DNA of 64,000 nucleotides, from the NCBI GenBank assembly GCA_963717385.1, contig CAVQWE010000007.1:1-64000 (forward strand), read 5' to 3'. The notes beneath the pieces were generated by a model, which worked only from the letters and a program-made list of their open reading frames with translations, searched no databases and was not told the DNA's origin. Shown piece by piece: positions 1 through 8,600 of the stretch (positions are counted from its first letter, which is position 1; the number at the start of each line of letters is the position of its first letter). Source of the DNA: Sva-07 sp963717385. GTDB taxonomy: Bacteria; Actinomycetota; Acidimicrobiia; Acidimicrobiales; Ilumatobacteraceae. The translations under genes and the position numbers were made by a program.

Positions 1-2163
1 GACGCGCACGGCGCTGACCTTGAATTCCGGCATCTTCGAAGTCGGGTCGAGCGCGCGGTTGGTGAGTTGGTTCGCTGCCTTCGCGCCGGGCCAGTGGTAC
101 GGGATGAAGACCGTGTCGGGCCGGATCGTGGCCACCACGTTGGCCGGCAGGCTCATCGAACCGCGACGTGACGTGACGGTGACCTGATCGCCCTGTGCGA
201 TGCCGAGCCGCTCGGCGAGCTGTGGGTGCATCTCGCACAGCGGTTCCGGGTACTGATCGACCAGCGCGGCGATGCGGCGAGTCTGCGTGCCAGACAGGTA
301 CTGGCTGACGACGCGACCGGTGGTGAGCCAGATCGGGTACTCGTCATCGACGACTTCGGCAGGGGGACGGTACGGGATGCCGTGGAACTTGGCCTTGCCG
401 TCGGGGTGGAAGAACGTGCCGCCTTCGTACAACCGCGGTGTACCGGGATGGCCGATCTCGGGGATCGGCCAGAACAGGCCCATCTCGTCCTCAATGCGCT
501 GCCACGTCGCGCCCCGATAGTCGGCCGTGCCGCCCGCTGACGCTAGCCGGAGCTCTTCGAAGATCTGCTCGGTGTTGTCGTAGTCGAAGTAGTGACCCTT
601 GCCGAGGCGGGCAGCCAGGTCGGTGAGGATCTCCCAGTCGACGCGTGCCTCGCCTGGCGGATCGACCGCCTTGTTGATCTTGACGATCCGGCCCTCACCC
701 GTGGTGGACGTTCCTTCATCTTCCTCGTGGAGCGAGCCGGGCAGCACGATGTCGGCATGCTGCGCCGACTCGGAGAGAAAGAAGTCGATCACCGAGTAGA
801 ACTCGAGCTTGTCGAGCGCCTCGGCTGCGAAGTTCGCGTCGGGTGATGACACGACCGGGTTGAAGCAGATCGACAACAGACCTTTGATCTTGCCCTCGTG
901 GATCTGCTCGAGGATCTCGACGGCGGTGACGCCGGCACCGGGAATCTCGGACTCGTCGCAGCCCCACACCGCAGCGGTGTGAGCGCGGTGCTCGGGGTTG
1001 CGAATGTCACGATTGCCGGGGAGCTGGTCGCACTTGTGGCCGTGCTCGCGCCCACCCTGGCCGTTGCCCTGCCCGGTGATCGTGCTAACACCGCATCCCG
1101 GCTTGCCGAACTTGCCGGTCGCCAAGCCGAGGTTGATGGCGGCGAGCACGTTCTCGGTGCCCTTGGACTGCTGCTCGATGCCACGGGCGTGCAGCAACAT
1201 CCCCGTCGCCGACGTTCCCCACCACTCGGCGGCCTGCTCGATCCGTTTCGCCGGCACACCGGTGATGGTCTCCGCCCACTTCGGTGTCATGTCCTCAGCG
1301 GTGGCCGCGGCGTCGGCGAAGTCGTTGGTGTGCGCCTCGATGAACTCGTGATCGAGCCAGTCGTTGCGAATCAGCTCATGGAGCACGGCGCCGAACAGCG
1401 CCGAGTCGGTGCCGGGCCGCACGGGCAGGTACAGATCGGCGGTTCGCCCCAGCGGCGTCACCCGCGGGTCTTGCGCAATCACCTTCGCACCGCGGTCGCG
1501 CGCCTTCCAGATGTAGCTGGTGGTGATCGGGAACGTCTCGGCGATGTTCGACCCGGCCACCCAGATCACCTCGGCCAGCGGCAGGTCGCTCCACGGGTTG
1601 GGGTTGCGGTCGACGCCGAGCGCTTTCTTGTTGCCGGCACCGGCCGACACCATGCAGTACCGGCCGTTGTAGTCGAGGTTCGCCGTGTGCAGGGCCAATC
1701 GGGCGAACTTGCCGATCAGGTAGCTCTTCTCGTTGGTCAACGAGACCCCGGAGAGCATCGCGAACGCGTCGTCGCCGTGAGCGGCCTGGATCCGGCGGAT
1801 CTCGGAGACGACCCGGTCGAGTGCCTGATCCCAGGTGATGCGCCGGAACCCGTCGGGCGCCGAAGGATCGCGCTCCAACGGATACAGGAGACGGTCGTCG
1901 TGGCTGCCCTGCAGGTAGCGCTTGACGCCCTTCGGGCAGAGCTTGCCCTCGTTGAAGGGGAACTCGTACCACGGCTCGAAGCCGATGACGGCGTTGCCCT
2001 TGACCTTGAGTTTGATGCCGCACTGTTGGCCGCAGAAACAGCAGTGGGTGTGGACCACCTTGTCGGGCTCGATGCCGTGGTTCCACCCACCCGGCGGTGT
2101 GCGGTTGAGGTGCGGGCCGTACTTCGCGATCAGTGCCTCGTCGGAAATCGGTGGGGTGGCCAT
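1..2163 (-). CDS. Molybdopterin oxidoreductase, nitrate-reductase (NasA/NarB/NapA) type, C-terminus cut by window edge
   Basis: The frame is open from an ATG at 2163 to base 1 (721 codons), so the C-terminus lies outside the window. The N-terminus carries a [4Fe-4S] cluster motif (HCCFCGQQCG followed by LCPKG) of the Molybdop_Fe4S4 domain. The molybdopterin-binding body follows, with RYCMVSA near residue 170. That cysteine matches the Mo-coordinating Cys of Nas/Nap/Nar-B enzymes rather than a formate dehydrogenase Sec/Cys context. Near the visible end a dinucleotide-binding domain appears (around PLCEMHPQLAERLGI). The start overlaps the stop of the upstream membrane gene by one base (TGATG), which implies coupling. 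Assimilatory or respiratory nitrate reductase is most likely; formate or another oxyanion substrate is not excluded. Confidence 0.85.
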   Translation of the reverse strand, partial: MATPPISDEALIAKYGPHLNRTPPGGWNHGIEPDKVVHTHCCFCGQQCGIKLKVKGNAVIGFEPWYEFPFNEGKLCPKGVKRYLQGSHDDRLLYPLERDPSAPDGFRRITWDQALDRVVSEIRRIQAAHGDDAFAMLSGVSLTNEKSYLIGKFARLALHTANLDYNGRYCMVSAGAGNKKALGVDRNPNPWSDLPLAEVIWVAGSNIAETFPITTSYIWKARDRGAKVIAQDPRVTPLGRTADLYLPVRPGTDSALFGAVLHELIRNDWLDHEFIEAHTNDFADAAATAEDMTPKWAETITGVPAKRIEQAAEWWGTSATGMLLHARGIEQQSKGTENVLAAINLGLATGKFGKPGCGVSTITGQGNGQGGREHGHKCDQLPGNRDIRNPEHRAHTAAVWGCDESEIPGAGVTAVEILEQIHEGKIKGLLSICFNPVVSSPDANFAAEALDKLEFYSVIDFFLSESAQHADIVLPGSLHEEDEGTSTTGEGRIVKINKAVDPPGEARVDWEILTDLAARLGKGHYFDYDNTEQIFEELRLASAGGTADYRGATWQRIEDEMGLFWPIPEIGHPGTPRLYEGGTFFHPDGKAKFHGIPYRPPAEVVDDEYPIWLTTGRVVSQYLSGTQTRRIAALVDQYPEPLCEMHPQLAERLGIAQGDQVTVTSRRGSMSLPANVVATIRPDTVFIPYHWPGAKAANQLTNRALDPTSKMPEFKVSAVRV

Positions 2164-3206
2164 CAGCCAAAACCTCCAACACGCCCGCACTGCGCCAGTG
2201 CCACCTGGGTCCGTCGGCACGTCGGGCACGTGTTCTGATAGTTGTCGTCGGCGGCATCGTTGCCGTCGATCGTGTAGTCGAAGCCGACCTGGGGCAGCAC
2301 CGCTTGCAGGTCGGCGATCTGTTGGGCGCTGGCGAACTCGTCGCCGCATCGGCGACAAACGGCGGGCGGTCCCTCTTCGTTGGCACGCTTGTAGTAGGCC
2401 ACGCCCAGATTGCCGGGACGCTGGAAGATGTGGAAGAGCTTGCCGAACGGGATGTACATCAGCCCGAGGATCACCGTCAGCGCATGGATCGTGTTCAACG
2501 CCGAGTAGTACTGACCGTCGAGCCACAAGCTCGACGCAGTGAGGAACAGCCCGGTGACCGACACAGCAAACAACCCGGCCAACGCCAGGAAGTCCCCGCT
2601 GCGTTCGACGGCGAGCGCACCCGGGTCGCTCAACCGACGGCGCAGGAAGATGAACACACCGGCCAGCACCAGCACCGCTGCAATATCGAGCGCGTGGTAA
2701 AAGGTCCAGCCGACGATGCTCTCTGCGTCGAACTGGATCGTGCCGACCCGGGAGATGTACACCTCGTAGCGGTCGCCCTCCTGGCCGACGCTCTCGAAGT
2801 GCAGCAGACCGAGCGTGAGCGGGAACGTGATCAGCGCTGCGAGGATGCAGCCCCAGAACACGAATTGATGAGCGAGCCAGCGGCTCGTCGACCGCCGACG
2901 GATGAAGCCCTGGGCGAGGAGGTGCGTGCCCACCAGCGCCGGCAGCGCTGCGAGGTTCCTGCCCTTGCGTTCGCCGAAGGCGCTCCAGCCGCGACGGTTG
3001 AGCATCGCCGTGGGGGGTCGTCGCAACCACACCGCATACCGGTAGATCACGCCGAACACCAGGAACACGACGCCATACAGGTAGCCGATCAGGGCTGCAT
3101 CGAACCACACCAGCTGCCCGCTGCCGAAGAACGCGACGGCAAGCACCAGCGCCACGCCCACGAGACCCCACGTTGCGGCTTTTCGGTCAACGGACGTGGA
3201 CGTCAT
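2163..3206 (-). CDS. Membrane subunit with C-terminal CxxC pairs, partner of the molybdoenzyme
   Basis: This 347-aa protein has about six hydrophobic segments, including one near residues 10-30 and others around VFWGCILAALITFPLTLGL and VLVLAGVFIFL. A cytosolic-looking tail carries two Cys pairs (CRRCGDEF and CPTCRR) that resemble a zinc-ribbon or rubredoxin-like knuckle. His residues flank the helices and could bind haem, as in cytochrome-b or NarI-like subunits, but I cannot assign a family firmly. The ATG at 3206 is preferred over the in-frame one at 3218 because it overlaps the stop of the small upstream frame as ATGA. The stop overlaps the oxidoreductase start. The role is inferred to be quinone or electron coupling to the molybdoenzyme. 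Confidence 0.65.
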   Translation of the reverse strand: MTSTSVDRKAATWGLVGVALVLAVAFFGSGQLVWFDAALIGYLYGVVFLVFGVIYRYAVWLRRPPTAMLNRRGWSAFGERKGRNLAALPALVGTHLLAQGFIRRRSTSRWLAHQFVFWGCILAALITFPLTLGLLHFESVGQEGDRYEVYISRVGTIQFDAESIVGWTFYHALDIAAVLVLAGVFIFLRRRLSDPGALAVERSGDFLALAGLFAVSVTGLFLTASSLWLDGQYYSALNTIHALTVILGLMYIPFGKLFHIFQRPGNLGVAYYKRANEEGPPAVCRRCGDEFASAQQIADLQAVLPQVGFDYTIDGNDAADDNYQNTCPTCRRTQVALAQCGRVGGFG

Positions 3207-3342
3207 AACTCGATCCAAGCTAGTTCAGCGACGGCGCGCGAACGCCCGAGGAACGATCCGAGCAAACCGAGCAAACCGAGCAACCCGTGAACGTCGAACA
3301 GCGCCAGCACCCCGAGAACGCGCCGGCGACCGCCAAGGCCAT
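3203..3342 (-). pseudogene. Small membrane protein, reading frame broken by one base
   Basis: From ATG 3342 the frame reads MALAVAGAFS. One base further along, a second frame continues as VLALFDVHGLLGLLG and ends with AELAWIEL at a TGA (3203-3205), which overlaps the next gene's ATG. The 140-nt span is two bases over a multiple of three, so a missing base in the C run at about 3310-3313 would restore a hydrophobic peptide of about 46 residues. The three tandem 9-mers at 3258-3284 encode its Leu-Leu-Gly repeats. The function is unknown; overlap with the molybdoenzyme operon suggests a small membrane accessory peptide. The break may be a sequencing error. Confidence 0.5.
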
Positions 3343-3460
3343 CACAATGTATTGCACAGTGCCACACTCATGAATTCGCCATGCTCGCACCAGGGCCCAA
3401 CGTCCCGTGAGACGGCCAAAGCCCCTGTCCCGGTGAGTCCGCTCGCCGTGGGGTCGGACC

Positions 3461-3769
3461 ATGAAGTTCGAGGAGCTGACCGAGCGCGCCACCGAGCTGG
3501 TGCAAAGCACCACCTTGTCGTACGACCAGAAGCTGCGACGGCTCGCCGTGCTGGCCACCGAGACCCTCCGTAGCACCCATCAACGAAACCCTTCCGAACT
3601 GGTCATCGAGATCGACGACCCCCGGAGGTGCCGGTCGATGTCGCTGCTGATTTGTGTCCTGGTCCCCGCCCCCAACCATGTCGCGATGTTTGTGGCGGAA
3701 CTCGGTAGCTGGTCGTCGAGGCGCCGTGTGAGGATGCAGCATGATCGTGCGGCCGGTGCAACCAGGTGA
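3461..3769 (+). other. Possible 102-aa ORF with helical N-terminus; unclear whether real
   Basis: The stretch 3343-3740 has no well-supported gene. Within it this ORF starts MKFEELTERATELVQSTTL, which is amphipathic and protein-like for about 38 residues. It then becomes Arg/Ser-rich low-quality sequence that overlaps the start of the downstream acetyltransferase. It could be the N-terminal remnant of a lost gene or a chance ORF. There is no clear ribosome-binding site and I do not recognise a family. Confidence 0.25.
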
Positions 3770-4652
3770 CGTCCACCGTATGCAGCAGCTGGCGAGCCGG
3801 TTGTGGCCTTCGGGGTGGCATCCAGGCGGGCTGGGGTGGGGTTTGGCGCGTGATGCGCTTGCCGCCGCGGTCGTGGTAGCCGTCGACGATGACGGCTCCG
3901 GACCGATCGTCGGCTTTGCTGGGCGTGGCGGTGATGAGATCACCCACGTAAAGCGGGACCGTGACGACGTCGCCGATGCGCTGGTGTCGTGGCTGTTGGA
4001 GGCGGAACCGAGCGCCTCGGTCACCGTTTGGGACGGCGCCGACGCGTTGGCCCGGGCCGTGTCGCGCGCAGGGCTCGAACCGGTCGGGAGGCAACCCTGG
4101 TCGGGGATGCTGCTTGACGTTGCAACAGTGGCGGGTGATCGCCGCCGTCGCGTCGACGGCTACGTGATCCGTCCGGTCCGCCCCGACGAGACCACGGCTC
4201 GCGTCGAGGTGCATCGAGCAGCATGGAAGCCTTCATCGATCCCCTACATCGACGGGCGCCGAGTCGATCCCGACGCCGACAGCTCATTCACGACCGATGC
4301 GTATGAGTCAGTGCGCGAGGCGTGGCTGTACGACCCTCGGCTCGACCTCGTGGCTGCCGTCGGCGATGACGAGGCCGGTCGCTTCGCTGCGTGCTGCATC
4401 GCATGGTTCGATTCGTCGATCGGCGTGTGCGAGATAGAACCGCTCGGTGTCGCTCCCGAGCATCGCCGCCGCGATCTGGCCATCGCGCTGTGCCTCGAGG
4501 TCGCCCACCTGGTTGCAGACCTCGGCGGCACCCACGTGTACATCAACACTCAACCCGAGCCAGGCTATGTCGCGTCAACGGCTGCGTACTCTGCCGCCGG
4601 GTTCAAGCTCGTGGAGCGAGCGACGACCTACGCCTTGACGAGCCGCCAGTAG
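3741..4652 (+). CDS. Tandem GNAT-fold acetyltransferase
   Basis: This 303-aa protein looks like two GNAT halves. The N-terminal half (about 1-140) starts MIVRPVQPGDVHRMQQLAS, a typical beta1-alpha1 opening, and contains VTVWDGADALARAVSRAGL. The C-terminal half (about 145-303) restarts with VIRPVRPDETTARVEVHRA. It carries a motif-A-like segment, IEPLGVAPEHRRRDLAIAL, and ends with YVASTAAYSAAGFKLVERAT, the usual GNAT beta6-beta7 region. Tandem GNATs include mycothiol synthase MshD, but specific MshD identity is not supported here. The acyl acceptor is unknown. The start is the ATG at 3741, with AGGATG about 10 bases upstream. Confidence 0.75.
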   Translation: MIVRPVQPGDVHRMQQLASRLWPSGWHPGGLGWGLARDALAAAVVVAVDDDGSGPIVGFAGRGGDEITHVKRDRDDVADALVSWLLEAEPSASVTVWDGADALARAVSRAGLEPVGRQPWSGMLLDVATVAGDRRRRVDGYVIRPVRPDETTARVEVHRAAWKPSSIPYIDGRRVDPDADSSFTTDAYESVREAWLYDPRLDLVAAVGDDEAGRFAACCIAWFDSSIGVCEIEPLGVAPEHRRRDLAIALCLEVAHLVADLGGTHVYINTQPEPGYVASTAAYSAAGFKLVERATTYALTSRQ

Positions 4653-4913
4653 TTGCCGGCTCGCAGCGCCTTCATCACCCTCGAACGGCGGCAAGGTGCA
4701 CCAGGACATCGGAGCCCAGGCCGCGACACGTGTCACTCATCCGCCCGTTCGCCGGGCACCCGATAACGGCGAGCGATAACCCGCTGGGCGCCGTCCGCTG
4801 CGCCGCATCACGGCCCAATTCCCGCGCCACAGAATCCCGGACCACGTCGGCCTGAACGGAGTGTTCTGGGTGGTCGATCTGATCGCCTTCAGTCGGCGAC
4901 CACTCTGATCGGG

Positions 4914-5846
4914 ATGTGCCGAACTGTGCGGGGCGAAAGCCCTGTCGGACCCGCGCGTTATCGGATTGTCAGCGTCGATCGGTCGCAGCCGAACGAGCAC
5001 GACATCGGGAGCGTCTCGGTAGGAATCCCCAGGTCAGCCGCTCATGGTTGGCCAAGAGCGCCACGCTTGTTCGGACTCGGCGGAGATGGCGGGCACCGTT
5101 GTCAGCGATCCACCGACGTCGCAACCCCTGTGGACCGCGACCGCGACCTCGCCGAGGCCACATTGCGCCGTCATCTCGCCCGGATCAATCCGCCGCCCGA
5201 GCGCCACGTTCGCCAAGGGCCCACCTTCGTCGAAATCGTCCACCTTGCGCAATCGCTCGACGTCGACCTCATCGTTGCCGGAGCACATCGCAGGTCAGAT
5301 GTGCGTCGGTTCTTCATCGGCACGACTGCAGGACGACTCGCCCGACTCGGCGACCGACCCCTACTCCTCGTGCGCCACCGGGTCCAAGGCCCATACCGTC
5401 GAGTGATCGTAGGCGTCGACGCCTCAGCAGCGTCCTCGCACGTCATCAGCGCCGCCCAGGCAGTCGCTCCACCGGCAACGATCATTCCAGCAATGGTCTT
5501 CCAAGTCGTCGGGGAGTCCAAGCTCCGTTCGGTCGCCGGAGGAACAGCCATCACCGAACTCCGAGCCGAGGTCGCACGACAGCGAGAGCAGGAGCTGGCT
5601 GACTTCCTCGCAACTCATGCCCCCGACACCGACACTCACGCACCGATCTTGGAGATCGGCGACCCGCGCGAGCGCCTGCCGCAGTTGCCGAGAGAGCAGC
5701 ACTGCGACCTCATCGCAGTCGGCACCCACGGCAAGACTGGAATTCGCTACGCCCTCCTCGGAAGTGTCGCCGAACACGTCCTCCGCGATACCGATCGAGA
5801 TGTCCTCCTTGCACGGCGAAGCCGCAGCCTTCTGGAGCCGACATGA
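4914..5846 (+). CDS. Universal stress protein with two UspA domains, first one degenerate
   Basis: The second domain (from about residue 165, RRVIVGVDASAASSHVI) ends with GTHGKTGIRYALLGS, an exact match to the ATP-binding G-2X-G-9X-G-S pattern. The first domain aligns in its C-terminal part (DVDLIVAGAHRRSDVRRFF, then IGTT). There the second Gly of the motif is Arg, and residues 35-75 do not look like a Usp core, so the N-terminus may be decayed or frameshifted. The product is likely a cytosolic nucleotide-binding stress protein of tandem type, as in Mycobacterium. The ATP motif survives only in the second domain. A 7-bp inverted repeat (GTGGTCG/CGACCAC, 4870-4903) lies just upstream. Confidence 0.7.
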   Translation: MCRTVRGESPVGPARYRIVSVDRSQPNEHDIGSVSVGIPRSAAHGWPRAPRLFGLGGDGGHRCQRSTDVATPVDRDRDLAEATLRRHLARINPPPERHVRQGPTFVEIVHLAQSLDVDLIVAGAHRRSDVRRFFIGTTAGRLARLGDRPLLLVRHRVQGPYRRVIVGVDASAASSHVISAAQAVAPPATIIPAMVFQVVGESKLRSVAGGTAITELRAEVARQREQELADFLATHAPDTDTHAPILEIGDPRERLPQLPREQHCDLIAVGTHGKTGIRYALLGSVAEHVLRDTDRDVLLARRSRSLLEPT

Positions 5847-5955
5847 GCACCAAGGCCCAACTCACCCCAAGGGTCATGGGCCGGCCATCGGCAGCACAAG
5901 GATCATCCCGCGACCCCGCCGCCGTTGCCGATCATCGGAGGATGAGTGACCGGCC

Positions 5956-6063
5956 ATGAACGACCGGCGAGCGGCAACGCACGATCGTCGCGGTCTCAGT
6001 AGCGACGAGGCGACGGCGCGACTCACCCAGTACGAGGCTCAATCGATACTCACAACGAGATAG
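5956..6063 (+). pseudogene. Remnant of a cation-transporting P-type ATPase N-terminus
   Basis: A 35-codon frame (ATG 5956 to TAG 6063) contains HDRRGLSSDEATARLTQYE. This resembles the Cation_ATPase_N opening (GLSSxEAxxRLxxYGxN) of P-type ATPases, then stops. No downstream ATPase sequence follows. It sits directly after a universal stress gene, a common neighbour of such ATPases in actinobacteria. It is read as a truncated relic; the similarity is short, so chance resemblance is possible. Confidence 0.35.
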
Positions 6064-6184
6064 TCGCGGCCGCGATGCGACGACGGTGACCGTCGGTGGT
6101 CACGCTACGGGCGACCTCTCCAAGGCAGGGACATGACGGAGTGCGCCGGCACTGTGGGCGGAGCCGCGGGTTGTCGGTCGCGAA

Positions 6185-6412
6185 TTACGAGGGCGATGGG
6201 CGGCGACCGCGGGTGAAGTAGAGGATCGGGCCGACGAAGCTGATGGCGATGATCGCCGCCCACCGAGGCTTGCGCCCGTTCACCTGCACGGCGGGGCGCT
6301 CGGCGAGGTCGGCCCACGCGCTGACCGCCAGCGACACCTGTACGGCGGTGAGGACCATGATCAGCACCTTGCTCCACGGCGACGACTCGTCCCACCGTTG
6401 CGATCTGCGCAT
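6185..6412 (-). CDS. Small two-helix membrane protein, PLDc_N-like
   Basis: This 75-aa protein opens with Arg- and Trp-containing polar residues (MRRSQRWDESSPWSK). The first helix is VLIMVLTAVQVSLAVSAW. A polar loop (DLAERPAVQVNGRKPRW) leads to a second helix, AAIIAISFVGPILYFT, ending in a basic tail. This layout matches the phospholipase-D-nuclease N-terminal (PLDc_N) type of short actinobacterial membrane proteins. The start at 6412 is chosen because AGGAGG lies eight bases upstream; a longer in-frame extension to 6493 looks non-coding. It is probably a monocistronic membrane protein of unknown role. Confidence 0.65.
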   Translation of the reverse strand: MRRSQRWDESSPWSKVLIMVLTAVQVSLAVSAWADLAERPAVQVNGRKPRWAAIIAISFVGPILYFTRGRRPSPS

Positions 6413-6935
6413 CTCGACCTCCTCGTCGCACGTCGTCTCTCCAGTGTGCGCATGTCGCCCAGCGGGCAGCCAGAGCCCTTCGTCCCGCCCCACTCGCCAG
6501 GTCGGGGGCTTCGATCACGTCGAGCCCGAGCGATCCCGCACAGATCGAAACCCGTAGTCACTACCGACTGTGTTGGCATCCCGCTGCATCACATCCACAT
6601 CAATCCAAGCGTGACGCCGAACAATCCCAGCACCAGCAGGACGGCAGGATCGGCGCGAGCGTGGATGGTCCCGTCTTCTCGGGACATTGGGTCACCCAAG
6701 GAGGTAGCCGTGGCCGACACGAACGCCACCACTGTTCACACGCCGAGGTGACCGGACAGGTGACCACGACGATGACTCGGCGATCATCGAGGTGTGCCTG
6801 GTTGCTCTGGCGGGTCCCCGGGCGCGGTGTAGATGCGCACGAGCTGGGCGTCGACTCGGGGCTGGATGACGGCGCGGCGGATCATCACGGCGGCGGGACC
6901 GCGATGCTCCTGCCGAGGGACCGACCGGCGCCGAG
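6413..6935. other. Gap without an established gene
   Basis: Apart from the short SD-linked frame at 6710-6751, I see no protein-like frame on either strand in these 523 bases. The sequence may be decayed flank of the neighbouring relics. The upstream part holds the ribosome-binding site of the leftward small membrane gene. Confidence 0.4.
6710..6751 (+). other. 13-codon mini-ORF behind a near-perfect Shine-Dalgarno
   Basis: CAAGGAGGT lies immediately upstream of GTG 6710, which starts the frame MADTNATTVHTPR and ends at TGA 6749-6751. The site is one of the strongest ribosome-binding sequences in this half of the window, yet the frame is very short and no gene follows in register. It may be the surviving 5' end of a deleted gene, a leader peptide or chance. 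Confidence 0.25.
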
Positions 6936-7217
6936 TTGGACGAAGCTCCGTACGGCCCCGGTGCAGAAGTCGAACGGACTTACGACTACGACCTCTTCGT
7001 ACATTGCGGTGTTGAGTGGGCGCGCATCGACGGCTCTTGGTGGCAGACAGCACCTCTCAACGATGGCAACGCCAACCCACCACCCAGGTGGGGCAACCCT
7101 TACCACGGCGGAGAACTGGTGCTGAATGACGACACATCTGCGACCTTCACCGGACCCGACGGACCCGGCGAGTTCACGCGCACGGATAGATCAGACACGC
7201 CAGTCGATTGTGAGTAG
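6936..7217 (+). CDS. Hypothetical protein, probably the C-terminal part of an exported protein
   Basis: This frame (TTG 6936, 93 aa) looks genuinely coding: TYDYDLFVHCGVEWARIDG, then SWWQTAPLNDGNANPPPRW and GNPYHGGELVLNDDT. The Trp, Cys and Pro/Asn-rich composition resembles small extracytoplasmic actinobacterial proteins. No signal peptide or good start codon is visible, and the in-frame upstream codons are Arg-rich. The N-terminus may therefore have been lost by deletion or by a single-base shift. I do not recognise a named family. Confidence 0.45.
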   Translation: MDEAPYGPGAEVERTYDYDLFVHCGVEWARIDGSWWQTAPLNDGNANPPPRWGNPYHGGELVLNDDTSATFTGPDGPGEFTRTDRSDTPVDCE

Positions 7218-7571
7218 GCCGTCAGGGTCGGGCGACCCTCAACAAATCGCACGGGTCCGGCCAGCAACCCGCTCGCGATCCGGCATCTGATCGAGATCGA
7301 CTGGGCCGAACCGCCGCATAACGTGCGCTCCGTAATCCGGTCGCGCGCGATGAGTCCGCGCCGCATCGCGATGCCTCTTTGTGTCAAGCCCGGATTTCCG
7401 AGCGTGATTGGGGCGCGGGAGGTCGAGCCTCTGGCGGTGCCGGAGGTGGCGTCGTAGGGTTTGTTGTCGGGTCCGGGAAGTGACTGATCCGAAGAGCCGG
7501 CCGTTCAGGATGTTGAGCCGGTCACGCTGGATTTCGATGTCGTGCCTGAGTGTCCTTCCCGGGCCTGCCGA
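7218..7571. other. Non-coding stretch downstream of the IS110 transposase
   Basis: No convincing gene is visible here. It includes the 3' non-coding end of the IS110 element, whose exact boundary cannot be placed because IS110-family elements lack clear terminal inverted repeats. Confidence 0.4.
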
Positions 7572-8600
7572 TCAGGCGTGGATGCGTCGGGCGTCGGCGA
7601 CGAGGGCCCGGTAGACCGTGTTGGAGATGTGCCGTTTCAGCGCCCGGATGGCTTCTTTGGAGTTCTTGCCCTCGGCGCATCGACGGTCGTAGTACTCGCG
7701 CCCGGCGCACGGGTAACGCAGCTGCGTGATAGCGGCGATGTGGATCGCGTAGTTCAGCTGCCGGTTGCCTCGAGGGTTCAGCCGATGACGACGATGCTCA
7801 CCCGAGGACGCTTCGATCGGGGCAGTCGCGTTGTAGCTCGCGAAGTGCCCGGCCGACGCGAACCGGGAGACGTCACCGGTGTGGCCGATGATGAGCGCGG
7901 CGGTGACGACGCCGACACCGCGGATGTCGGTCAGCGACGTCCCCGACGCAGCGACCGCAGCACGCAGCCGCCTCATCGACGCCTTCATCTGTGCTTCGTA
8001 GTGAGCGACATCAGCAACGAACTCGCGAGCGACCTCGACACGATGCTGAGTGATCTGGTCTTGGTCGACGACCTGGCCCAACAGTTCGTTTGCCCTGGTC
8101 ACGGTCATTTCCTTGGCCATCCCGCCCGGCAGGAGTTCCATCAGCAACGCATGCAGCCGACACGCTGCTTTGCTCTTGAGTTGGCCCAGGTCGCGATGCC
8201 GTTTCGCCAACAGCTTCAACACCTGGGCGTGCTCATCAGCCGTCACGCGTTGGAGCCCATCGACGCGCATCGCAGTGATCGCCACCGAGCGGGCGTCGTT
8301 CGGGTCGTTCTTCTGGGCCCGGCCCGACCCCAACAAACGAGTCCGTGTCGACAACGCTGCGGGCACGTCGATCACCGTTTCGCCCGCGGCGACGAGCTGC
8401 TGTGCGAGCAGATAGCCGAGACCGCGTGCGGACTCGATGGCCCACACCCGATCCGGGAACGGATCTGCCCACAACGTCAGTCGCCTCACCTGTGAACTGC
8501 ACGCTCGAACACGAAGCTCGTCGAGCATCATCTCGTTGTTGTCGATCGCCACGGCGGTGTGTGTCGCCTTGTGCGGATCGATCCCAATCATCACTTTCAT
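7572..8600 (-). CDS. IS110-family DEDD transposase/recombinase
   Basis: This is a complete 342-aa protein. The N-terminal RuvC-like DEDD domain shows D8 (MIGIDPHKATH), E56 (VWAIES) and D99/D102 (QKNDPNDA). The C-terminal Transposase_20 domain contains SLTDIRGVGVVTAALIIG, GHFASYNATAP and NPRGNRQLNYA, typical of IS110 enzymes. ATG 8600 is favoured because AAGGAG lies about nine bases upstream; the in-frame extension to 8738 looks non-coding. The enzyme catalyses site-specific DNA recombination, guided in characterised relatives by an element-encoded bridge RNA. It looks intact, with no frameshift, unlike many neighbouring genes. Confidence 0.93.
   Translation of the reverse strand: MKVMIGIDPHKATHTAVAIDNNEMMLDELRVRACSSQVRRLTLWADPFPDRVWAIESARGLGYLLAQQLVAAGETVIDVPAALSTRTRLLGSGRAQKNDPNDARSVAITAMRVDGLQRVTADEHAQVLKLLAKRHRDLGQLKSKAACRLHALLMELLPGGMAKEMTVTRANELLGQVVDQDQITQHRVEVAREFVADVAHYEAQMKASMRRLRAAVAASGTSLTDIRGVGVVTAALIIGHTGDVSRFASAGHFASYNATAPIEASSGEHRRHRLNPRGNRQLNYAIHIAAITQLRYPCAGREYYDRRCAEGKNSKEAIRALKRHISNTVYRALVADARRIHA

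Noticed and set aside
898..2238. 446-aa open frame antisense to the molybdoenzyme
   Set aside because: Third-position GC bias creates long antisense frames here; the opposite strand has clear cofactor motifs and this one has none.
3258..3284. Three 9-bp tandem repeats as a possible CRISPR or iteron
   Set aside because: There are no spacers and no further copies; the repeats encode Leu-Leu-Gly units of the small membrane peptide.
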